DNA of 30,793 nucleotides from Hypsibius dujardini (taxonomy: Eukaryota > Tardigrada > Eutardigrada > Parachela > Hypsibiidae), in the NCBI GenBank assembly GCA_001579985.1, contig LRSR01008413.1, positions 1 to 30,793 of the forward strand. Direction: 5' to 3'. The position numbers were made by a program, and so were the translations under genes. Below the pieces are notes generated by a model, which made no database searches, had not been told where the DNA came from, and worked only from the letters and a program-made list of their open reading frames with translations. Shown one piece after another: positions 9,898 to 21,654 of the stretch (positions are counted from its first letter, which is position 1; every line of letters begins with the position of its first letter).

Positions 9898-11659
9898 CTA
9901 CACTACATTACAAGTACACTTCAGTGTGAGTAATCAGGGCCACATATAGTGTAGAGTAGAGTAGGGGTGACTCGTCCTGAACCCAGAATCCGCAGATAAA
10001 AATACTGGTATTTGGAGATGGAAACTGCAGCTTCTCAGGAACATCGAATACATTCCGGCTGTTGCTGCTCAATGTTAGTGACTTGTAATAACGTGTGAAA
10101 CGTTGGAAGGTTAAGATGGTGAATGAATAAACTCATTGGATTACTATGAAACAACTGCCATAAAGTGTATGAATATCCTAAACGATTGTGCATGCTAAAC
10201 TGAACCATAAATGTTTGGAATAATAATGGAAAATGACAATTAAGATATAATTGATCACTGATGATAATGATATCTGTTAATAATGATATAGCTGGTTGCG
10301 ACATTTCCTCCTATTTCAAAACATATTGAGAATATCTAAAGCTATCAGGGCGAGTATTAGGTCAGAAAACTGGCTGATACTGCAAGATGACATCGCAAAT
10401 ATGGCAAGCGGAAGTGGGACTTTGGGGCTCGCCAATACAGTTCTTGTGAAGGCAAAAGCTGCGTTTGGATTAAATAATCTTACCGAAGACAGCTGAAATG
10501 GCAATGCCTAAACTGGGGCGAAAAGCGGATGTGTCAGCTTCTTCCAGAAAGGTGGATGCACGTGACGCGCTTTACTCAATGGCTTTCATTGGATCTCCTT
10601 CAAGTTGAAAGCGCAGATTGGAGCGGACCCAGAGGCGAGCATTGAATTCACGGCTGTCACCGAAATTTGCAGGCATGTCGATGGGAGCGTACGGAGGTGA
10701 AAATTCAGGGGAAACAGCGTTGATAAGCGGCACAAAGCTGAGCGGGGTTATGATTGATAGAATGAAACAAGACAAAATTAAACTTAATGACACATTAACG
10801 CGACACACAAAGTTTATATAGGGAGAAAAACTAGTCAAGGATACAAAATGTAAAATGCGGAAAATTCCCAAGGCCGATTTAGAAAACACAGTATGTGACA
10901 AAAAGGTAAATGAGGACACCCTTAACAAGATAACTAAGAAAATAGATAACAATGAAAACAGAGAGTCGCGTATGCGATCTTTTACCCAGATGTTCTTTTC
11001 TTTTTATCGGGTTTGGATAACACAATGGGCATCAATATTTTTTCCTGACAGGCGAACTGGATTGTTTTTCTTTTCTGTGTTCCCAAGTTTTGTCCTGCCA
11101 ATTTCACAATTTGAGTTGTTTTTGTTTGAAATATTTTTGTTTGGACCAGATTGCCAACTCTGATAGGTTGAAATAAAACACAAAATACGATTTTGGTAGC
11201 CACAAAATATACTTACTTAACCCGTGCTTATCTTTTGGCCAGAGGTTTGTTATAGATCGATTCATTGATTGACGAGAGAAAACCACTCACTTCAAGCATA
11301 TTCATTGATTTGCGCTAATACGGGAATATTTCGAAAAATAAATTAGGTAAGAACATGTTGAAACTGGCAAAATGCACTCAACGGGGCTCTGTAATTCAGT
11401 TTTTCCGATGTTGACTTCCCGTCACAACCAAGATGCAGTCGAATCACGCAGCTCTTACTGTATTACACAACATAAAAGGTGTCGACAGTGATAACTTCTT
11501 CCATTCTACAAGCCAAAACCACAGTGACTCTCATGATGGAGAAAGCTAAATCTTATCCTCTACACTGAAGTTGCCATATATAATTCAGCTAATCAAAATC
11601 TAGTGAAAGACGAATTAATGGGAAAATTAATTAAAATAAAACACACTCTACAGAGAATC
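9898..11659. other. Intergenic region without a supported gene
   Basis: This 1.8-kb stretch lies between the transposon and the 3' end of the CLIP gene. Open frames exist on both strands (for example 10296-10496 + with a helical-looking translation, 10618-10821 +, and 10572-10952 -). None shows a domain I recognise, none joins to a second exon convincingly, and some overlap each other. GC is higher at about 10360-10740 than in the flanks, so an old gene or element fragment is possible there. I see no tRNA and no array. Confidence 0.5.
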
Positions 11660-11945
11660 TTAAAATGTTTCGTGATCATTGCGGATGCTGACTGCTGGCT
11701 TTTGTAAGCGTTGGCGGGCGGAGTTTTTCTTGAGCAGCTCGGGGCAATCGGCGGTGTCGTGCATCTCGAAAACTTCGCACTCATCGCAGTATTTCCGCGG
11801 TGGCCTGGCGGGTGCTTTCGGCTTTCTTTCCCGTTCAGGCGAAGAGGATGACGCCTTATTGAATTTAGTCGGGCAGTCTTGACCGTCGTGAAGATCGAAT
11901 TTTTGACAGGTACCGCAATAAAGCCTTATTGCACGCCTAACCGGC
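11660..11945 (-). CDS. CLIP1: CLIP1 last exon: two zinc knuckles and ETF tail
   Basis: The exon begins in phase 2 and ends at TAA (complement of 11660-11662). It carries [19 protein letters not shown] and [18 protein letters not shown], two CX2CX5HX4C knuckles separated by a Lys/Arg/Pro-rich spacer, and finishes DHETF. The preceding exon ends in a segment ([11 protein letters not shown]) matching the conserved end of the CLIP-170 rod. In the family the knuckles bind p150Glued and LIS1, and the ETF tail is the autoinhibitory ligand of CAP-Gly. In vertebrates the second knuckle is of GHxxxxC type. Here both knuckles share one spacing, which suggests duplication or homogenisation. Confidence 0.93.
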
Positions 11946-12155
11946 CTACAAAGACGAACGGTGGATAATGGAAGAAAAGGGCATAGACTAACAGAAAGGA
12001 ACAATCTCAATAGCTGAGATATTAAAGCGGCATACAAACAGGAGTGCAGGCAGAGATAAAAGACAATTAGACATCCAAACACAGACAGACTGGAGACAGG
12101 CACACAGGTACACTGCGAGATAATCGACAGACAGACAAAGGAACAGATTGGCTAG

Positions 12156-12194
<39 letters not shown>

Positions 12195-14770
12195 ATAGAC
12201 AGCCAAACAAACATATCGGCAGGTACATAGACAAACAACCCGGCAAACAATCAGACAAATTGAGAAATAGCGACTGAAAAAACCAAGAGTCTTCAAAGCA
12301 AAATTTACGGCAATTTCGGTTCGGTAGAATCCTTTAAGTTGACGACAGATTCAACCGTTTTCGCAGCGGTCTCCTGGAGCCTCCTTTCAAGGTCCAGTAT
12401 CTTATTCTGCTGGTCCGCAATGATGGAATTCAAAATTTGCACCTATAAGAAAACGAAAACGAATTAAATTGTACGGCATCGCCAACAATATTCACAACAC
12501 TTGTCCTAGTTTCTTAAACAAACAACCTACTTGAAATTCGTTCTTTTCACCGGCAGAGGAAGACGCCGAGCTGCCTGCGGGAGTGAGAAGGGGAAGAGAC
12601 GCCTTGGCAGCAGCGGTGTCCCCCTGAACAGCTCGGTCGCGCAGCATGGAGATCTCCGAGTCCTTCTGCTGGAGCAGCCGACGGTGGGCGTCCACCTCGG
12701 ACTTGACCCGTTCCAGTTCTTTGTTGAGGAGGGCGTTCAGTGTCCTACCAACAAACAAGTTGTTAGCACACAAGAAATAAATCAAATCAACGGAAATCAA
12801 TTCGCACTCGGAAGAACAATCCCCGAGCCAGCAGATCAAGTTTAAATTATATTTCTTGCACAATACCCGACGTTCTGGATAGCAGAAAAGGCTTTCGCGT
12901 GGAGGGAAATGCAAATTTCGTACGAGAAAAAATAGGGTTATCGATTTGGAAAAATTAGGTTATCTTTAAAATCACACACAAAATTGAACGAGCAATAAAT
13001 AATCATAATCATTCATGAAATTGAGAGCACAAGGAAGATTAGTCAAACCACAAAGGCCACAACAGAAGATCGTCCACTGCCATTAATTGATGGAAGAAAG
13101 TGTGCGAATCACTGGATTTGAAAGCAGCCGGAGGGTGGATCACTCCCCGGATTGCGATCGCCTGTTTGCCCGCCACCACAGCCACCATCATCGCTGGAGG
13201 AATGAAAAAGAGGGGAGAAGAGCTTCGAAAATGTGTTCAATTTCAAACAGGGAAATTTAATCAAATTAAATAATGTTAATGGCACGGGAAATTTAATTTA
13301 TATGAAACGACTGAATGTTGTAAGTGCGAAGCGAAATTAAATCAGATAACATTTTTCCGTTAAGTCGAGGCGGCCATCCGAAGCTTCGAGCAAACAGGCG
13401 GAAAAAACAATGAAAGCATTAAAACGAACGTTCATTCGTTCGCTCAAAACGAACGCATAAAAAGACTGACCCTCGATCGTCGGCCTGCGCTGACTTCTTC
13501 GCCTCCTCCGCCGCTTTCGTCTGCCTCAGCACCTCCATGCCCGTCCTCAATTCCTCATTGGTGGTCCGTTGACGCGTCAACTCGGCCGTCCGGTCCGCCA
13601 AACTGGCCGTCAAAGTTTTATTCTCCCCAACCAGGGTTTCCATAGCAGCCCGCAGCTTGGTCATCTCCTCCGCCAACAAACTCCCCTCCGCGAGACTCTC
13701 CTGCAGACGGGCATTTTTCGCCTTCAACGCCGCCGTCTCCGCATCCAGTCCGGAAAGTCTCGCGTTTCGCTCATCCAACGCTTTCGATAAGCTCCCCAGT
13801 TTGGTGACGGATTCCGCGTGTTGAGCCTCCATTTGAGCATTCTTGGCTTGACTGACCTACAGTCAACGACAAGTTTGAGTACACTGGAAGATCCAGGGAA
13901 TGGGCAAAAGGGGCAGGGCAGGGGGTGCTTTTCAAACAATCGAACAATCAAACCACCTGACCATCCCCTGCTCCGCCCCTTTTGCCCATACCCCACGTTC
14001 TTAAGCACATTCCTTGTGCTTAGTAAAATCAACCTTTTTTTTAATCGTAGAATGGTTTATCAGATAACACATTTGTTAACGCTGAAATTATGGATTTTCA
14101 TTTAAATAAAATAAGCTTCATATTATCTTTCAACATATTATATATTTCAACATATTATAAACAACTTTCAAGGACACATTATCCTATTTAAAATTATAAT
14201 TATAATTTGAAAATATGACCTTTTTATTTTTATTATTCCAATTACACAACACTGACCGTGAGATCGCTGGTGATCGCAGCCAGCTGGCTTTCCGTTTGGG
14301 CCAGTGAAGCAGGGAGGTGATGGACTTTCCGAAGAGCGTCTTCTGCCGCAAGACTTCTCTGATTGGCGTCTTCGACTTCGCCTGATAAAGCGGCGATGCG
14401 GTCTTCAGCCGACTTCAGTGAAGACACCGCAATATGGGTGGCTGCCTCAGCTTTCCGTACTTTCTCCTGGGTGGATGCCATTTCGGATTGCAGAGAAAGA
14501 AGGGCTGCACTTTTTGACTGACATTCGGAATCTGCGACGTCGAGACGTCTTTGGAGGTCCGACCGGACAGCGTCCAGACTGGAGGAGCTTTCGACGAGGA
14601 GAGCGGCCACTTGACGCTCTAGATCAAAGATCTTCCCTTCCTAAAACAGGATATAGTGTGCTATATCTGCAGACAAACTTACGAAAGACTGACAGAAAGA
14701 AATAAAGGAAGACAGACAAGCAGGTACACAGACAGACAGACGGAAAAACAGGCAGATAGGTAGGTAGTGC

Positions 14771-14816
<46 letters not shown>

Positions 14817-14844
14817 GAGACAGAGAAACAGACAGAGAGTCAGC

Positions 14845-14875
<31 letters not shown>

Positions 14876-15666
14876 AAAGATAGACAGACAAATAGACGGA
14901 GAGACCAATTAATAATTATGTTCATTGCCTACCATTGATGATCGTTCAGCGTCTGCCGATTTCTGAAGTTCCTCCGTTTTCATCTGTGCCATCGTTATCT
15001 GCCGAGCAAATGCCACCTCCGCGTCACGGGATTCATTTTTTGCACTATCGAGTAACCGTTGAACCTCTGCCTGATGAGCATTCAATTCAGCTGCTGATCT
15101 ATAAACAAAGAAAGGAGCTCTAACTTTTGCCTACTCGAGCTGTAAGGACAACACTGACCGTTCAGCCCCGTCGGCAATTTTTTTGGCCTTGTTCAGCTCA
15201 TCCAGTAGGTACTGCTTGGAAGTTCGCAGATCGTTCACTTCCTCGGTCAGAGACAATCGCTCAGCATTGACGCCATCACGCTCAATCGAAACCGCCCCGA
15301 GTCTCTCCTCCAGACTGCGAGTGACGGTCGCCATATCTCCAATCTCGTTACGCGCTTTGTCGAGGTCTGCTTGAAGACCGGAAATCTGGTTCAAACTCAA
15401 TTCCAATTCGCTGGTTCGAGAGAAGAGCTGGATGTTGGACTCTTTCAGTCGTTCAGACAACTGCTCGCGAAGACTGTCGACTTCAGCGGTACTGATGGCA
15501 GACAATGCAGTAATTTGATCTTTCAGTTCTGCAACGGTTCCCACCTACCCGACACGTTTAATGAGTGCGCAGTAAATGCCAAGACAATAGCAGTTTTGCC
15601 TAGCTGTTTGTCTGTTAGTATGTTGTCTTATATCTTTGTCGGTCTGTGCGTTTGCACGTGTGTCTA

Positions 15667-15712
<46 letters not shown>

Positions 15713-18365
15713 AGTCAGTCGGTCTGTCCGTTTACCTGCCTGTCCGTCAGTCTGTCTGTCTGTTTGACTTTCTGACTGCTCGCCTGCCTGTAAGTCAGTA
15801 TGTTTGTCTCTGAATCAAATAATATAAGCGTACCAGTGAGTCCCGTTCGTTCTGAGCAGCTCGCAGCTGATCTCCATGACGGACTTCCGCCAGCACCATC
15901 TGCTCGGCAAAGGCTGCCTTAGACTGCTCAACTTCCGCCTGCATACTCTTCCATTTTGCTTCTGATTCATCCGCCCGATTTTTGGCCGCGACCAATTCCC
16001 TAAAACACGAAAAGAGGTTAAGATTCAGTTGTTCCCGAAAAACCCCACCGAGCAGCTCACTCATTCGACTTGGCTGCTCTCCGACTGAGCTCGTCAACTT
16101 CCTGCTTCCGTTCCACATTCAACGCTGTCAGTGATGTCACCTCAGCATCGAGAGTTTCAAGTTTTCTGCAAAATTATTGTAAAAAGGGGGGGGGGTTTAA
16201 AAAAGTGATGAAAAAAGTATTATTTTATTTAAAATAAAAACATCCGTTTTTAAGCTCATATTATTTAATTTAAATTAAATATTAAGATATGAAAACATTT
16301 TAACATCAAAAAAAGTTTTTATGTTACAAAAAAAAAAAAAATTTCTTGTATGAATTTTAGAGCACTTACAGATGAATGTGAACTGATTTTATGTTTAATC
16401 ATTCTCAAATACGCCAGTTTGCCTGTTGCCATACTGTTGCTGGTCTTTAAGTTGTGTAGTCAGTTCGGTCTTCTCTTCCGCCTCCTGGGCGAACGTTTTC
16501 TCGATATCTGCTCTGGCATCCTTCAGTTCGGCATCTTTCTGATGGAGAACTTCGATGAACTAATATATGCAAAAAAGCACATAAAAATACAGCTTGACGG
16601 CGGGTACAACAATACATTCAGAAAGAAAAAGGGCAAGAATACAAGTCTACAGACAAATGCGCATATAGACAAGCAGAAGGACTGATTGACAGACAGGCAA
16701 ATAAATAATGACGACAGAAGACTCACAAACAGCGAGACTGACATACAAAGGCAGACAGCAAACAAGCAAACAGAGATACAGCAAATCAGAGAGACGGGCA
16801 GGCAGGCAGGCAGGCAGGCAGGCATGCAGGCAGGCATGTAGGCAGGCAGGTAGGCAATCAGGCAAGCAAACAGACAGTCAGGCGGACACATAATTGGACA
16901 AAGAGACAAATACATATACAGATATACAGGCAAACAATCCGATAAACAAGCACAAAGGCGGACGGACAGACGGACAGACAATCAGAGAGCCGGACAGGCT
17001 AACAGGCCGACAGACAAACTGGCAGATAGACAATGACAAACAGACAAACAGGGAGACAGACAAACGATTGCAGGCAGACGAACAAACAGACAGATAGAAA
17101 GACAGACCGACCGACGCATAGACGGACGGATATGAGTGTATATACAGGAAGACTGGATAACGGAAGAACGTTGATCAAACGAATACAAAAATCCAATAAG
17201 ACACCACAGTTAAATGACCCGTACCTTTCCAATCTGCTGGTTAAGGTCCGCTTTCTCGGCTTCCGCCTTTTGCAGTTGCTGATTAAGGTCGGTCTTCTCC
17301 GCTTCCGCCTTGTGAAGAGCAGACGTCAACTCGCCCAGCCGAGCGTCAGCCGACTGAATATGCGCCTCTAATTTCGACCTCAACGACTCCAGCTACAACA
17401 TCAACCCCAAACAGACATTCATCCTCAGTTTCCAAATCACATCACGCAGCATTCCCTTGGGCAACACCAAAATTAGCTGATCCACACCTCGGACTGATGC
17501 GTCGCAGACAATTTTTCCAATTGGCTCTTGTGCTGCGCAGCTGCATTGGACAAGTCAAGACTCGAGTCCTCCCGGGTCTTCCGCACCGTTTCAGCGTACT
17601 CAATTTCCAGTTCAGTCAAACGATAAAGCAGCGTTTCGTTTTCTCTGTCAGACAACGCAGCAAAAAGTTTGAATTGATTTGGTTTGCTAGTTTCCGTACT
17701 GGCTCTTGCCTGGAAACCACAAACACACAACTAAAGCATGCGAATACTAACTTGGTCTTGTCGTCAAGGCTTCGCCGTAGATTGGACGACGAGGCAGACA
17801 CGGATGCTTCCGCCGCTGTCGTTGCTTTGGACAGATCTCCTTGTAGTGACTCCACGCGTCTAATTGAAACATAACGCGACTGAACTAAGAAAGTACAGAA
17901 AGGGCAAAGTGGGACATCTATAAAAGGGAGATTACTGTTTAAGAAGATCCGTTTCTGTCATGATGGTGGACTTCTCAGCGTTGACAGCTTGAAGTTTGCC
18001 TGACAATTCTTCTCGTTCTGCTTTCACTGAGTTGAGGTCGATCGTAAGCTGATTGATCCGTTCATTACTCTGAAACGACAACACTTGAGGAATCACTACA
18101 CCGGACTCAGCATATCTGGGAAACTGTATGTCTGCCTGCCCATTGTCTGCCTATTTGTTTGTAAATATGGCTGCCGGCTTTATCCGTCTGTGTCTGTACC
18201 ATCCATCTTCTGACTTCCTGTTCGCAAGTTCATATGTTTTGCCTTTATACATGACTGTATGCCTGACTGACAGTATGCCTTGTCTTGTCTGTCTGGTCGG
18301 CCTATCTGTCTCCCAGTGTGTCTGTCTGTTTGTCTGTTTGTCTGTCTGTCTATCTGTCTGTCTAT

Positions 18366-18401
<36 letters not shown>

Positions 18402-19271
18402 GTCTGTTTGACTGTCTGGCCGTTGCTCGCCTGCCTGCCTACAGACCTACCGCTTCACAGGTCTTGCGTGACTCAAGTAGTTCCAACCGAATTGCCTCGA
18501 CGGACTGCGAGGCACGCAGCTGCACTGCTCCCAATAGTTGCTTCAGCACCGGAATTTCTTCATCGAAAGACTGGAAACAAAAAACAAAGAGCCCTATTTT
18601 TGCCACCCCAAAGATTACCCCAATTTTGCCCTATCCGAACCTGTGGGCCGGCAACATCAGCAAATTCTTTAAAGATCCCGGTCATGACAGTACGCTTCTC
18701 GCGGACGGCAGCATCAAGATGATCGTATTCAGATTTTAACCGCGCCACTTCCTGGTTTGCTTGAGATAAATGCCTGGAATTGCAGAAAAGCCCAAATAAA
18801 TATGGCTCTATTGAAGTTGTAGTGGACGGACACGACGGTGATGTCTGTATAAACAGGCCGCAATAAAGAAACCCATTACTTTGTTTGAAGAAAGAGGGGG
18901 GTAGAAGGGGAGTCCATGGGGTGTAATTGACATTAAGTGGAGCTACAACAGGGACGGGCGTGTTTAATTAATCAATGAAAAGTGCGGGGTGCCGAGCATG
19001 CAAATCACGGGACATTTTAGCGGAAATAATTCGATCAAGCTAAAACAGGACATTTAGCAGTTACAATAAATGCCTGATGACGATGCTTGTCTATCTGCAT
19101 ATCCGCTATTTCCTTGCCTGTTTATGTGTCTGACTACTGCCTGCTTCAAAGCCTTAATGGCTGTCAAAGCAAGCCTATGCAACTGATTATCTGTTTCAAA
19201 GAACATCTGAATGCAAGCATGCATGCCTGTCTCTAAGTCTGTCTGTCTGTCTAACTGTCTGACTGACTGAC

Positions 19272-19316
<45 letters not shown>

Positions 19317-19755
19317 GACTGTCTGAATGTCTGTGTCTGTATGTTTGTCTGTCTATGCGTCTGTCTACTGACTCGTCTAGGACTGTTTACCAATAAATCT
19401 GCCTGCCTGCTTGCCTGCATGTCTTTGGCGAGATAATTAAAACAAATTAAAATCTATTTCAATATACATTACCGGTTATAGAACGTATTCGCTCGAATCA
19501 ACGAAATCTTGAACTGAAATTTGGCATTCTACTCTGGTCACATCTTACCCATTGGCATCCCTGAGGCGAGCTTTAATTTCCTCCTTCTCGCGAACAACGC
19601 TAGAAAGAGCATCATCCGCTTGCTGTGATGCGACCTTCACCCCCTCCAGCTGCAGTTTTTCTTGAGAAAGCTTTACTATCTCATCCTTTTGCTGGAAGAA
19701 AAGTATCACGCTTCACACGTAAATCTAATCTCAGAAAAACGTTACTCGCTTTGAA

Positions 19756-19810
<55 letters not shown>

Positions 19811-21603
19811 TAAAAAATGAAATACGCCGACAATCTTACCTTGGTAATGTCTTTCCGTAACTCATCCTCAGCAGCAGTCTTTTCTTGCAACGAGGTCTGC
19901 ACCGCCGCCAACTCAATACGGTGCTTCTCCGTGGCGTCCCGCAGTTGACGGTGCAAATCCGCTATCTCGAAGGCCTGCGGACATAACAACATCAGCTTAT
20001 AAAACCATATTACGTCAAAGGTAAACAAATTTCTCACAACAAACGTAAAATCGCACAATTCTGTCACGGTCGTCGGCGGTCTCAGAATTCTTAAATTTCG
20101 TTTCATCCGCTGCTAAGCGCCACTTTTCAATTTCTTCGTCCTTCAACGCTAGTGACGTCTGAAGTCGGCCGAGTTCGGTTTTGACGGTCTCCACGTCGCT
20201 CTTCAGGGATAAAATTTCTCTGAAAAAAAATTGTTAATTTACTGACTAATTAAATTTATTATGTAAAGCGATATTCATGTTTTATCTATCCAGAAATTTA
20301 TTAAGAAAACCTAGCCACAATTGTAATGAATAATGGCAGTAAAAATTAATAATTAAATATATTATAGAGCATTAGTTACATGCAAAAGCAACTAGACGAT
20401 CGTACTTGTTCTTTTCATTGAGGACTTTCTGGACGGCATCGTTTTCGGGCTCCCCGGAGTCTTTGGACATCTGCTCTTCCTCCAATCTGAACTGAATGTC
20501 TTCCACTTTCCTAAACCAAATCAACAAGAGAAGACAGTGTGATACCAACGCTTCGATTAATCCACTTGGTAATGGTAGTACTTTTTCTCATCCTCCAGTG
20601 CTTCTCGCAGTTTTTGCTTTTCTTCCTCTACAACCTTCAAAGCGTCAGCCATTTCCTGTATTCGCGCATCCTGTGCGGAGAGGGCGCCGACGTACTGCTC
20701 CTGCAGCTTCTGTATCTCGGAATGTACCTACAATTTCGACCGACGAATCAGCGCCAGACAAACAGAAAATTAGAAAAACAAGAGATAAACCATAAGTCAG
20801 GCACATACAGTCATATAGACAGACAGACAGATAGGTAGACAGGCAGACAGACAAATAGACAGACAAACAAACAAATAGACAGACAGACAAACAAACAGAC
20901 TGGCTGACTGACAAACAGACATGCATGTGTACAGGCAGACAAACAGACAGACATACAGATAGATATACAGACAAACAGACACAACAAAATTATACATGGG
21001 CAGATAAATAAAAAAGAAGTAAGCAATAAGCAGACATATAGACAAAATATAGGCAAGTAAAGAACGGCCGGAAAGAGAGACAGAAATGTAATTAACAAAA
21101 ACTTGGACTCTTACGTCACGTTCTTGATTGGATTTCGCTGCCAGTTCCTTTCGAGCCAAGTCTCGCTCCCGCGAAAGATTTGCAATCAGAATATCCTTTT
21201 CCTGATGAGCTTTCTGAATGTCGGCAGCCGTCCCGGTTCCGGTTCGGCCGACGGCCACAGTGGAGGGACTGAGTGAGCTGGTGCCCAGACGGATCGCGGA
21301 AGACCGCCTGGATGCGGTGGACTGGACGGAAAAGTTGGAGTGCATTGACTCCTGGGACGGACTACGTTTCATACCGGTCATGAGGCCCTTTGGTGTGCGC
21401 GGTTCATCGGATGTGTGTGGGAGTGGAGCTTTGGAGACTTTGGCGATCGGTGCGAAGACACCGTGATTAGGGGTGCAAGTAAAATATCTTCAAACAAGAC
21501 AACAGCTTACAATGATGGTACTTACAGAATGTTAGTCCATCTGTCCGTTTGTCGATCTGTATGAATGCATGTATATCTATCTTTCGGTCTGCTTGCCTGC
21601 TTA

Positions 21604-21654
<51 letters not shown>

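Noticed and set aside
17645-17720. Extending CLIP1 exon 16 upstream to the acceptor GTTTCCAG near 17710
   Set aside because: From that acceptor the phase coming from exon 15 runs into a stop. The acceptor GTTGTCTGACAG at 17645 has a better pyrimidine tract and restores the frame.
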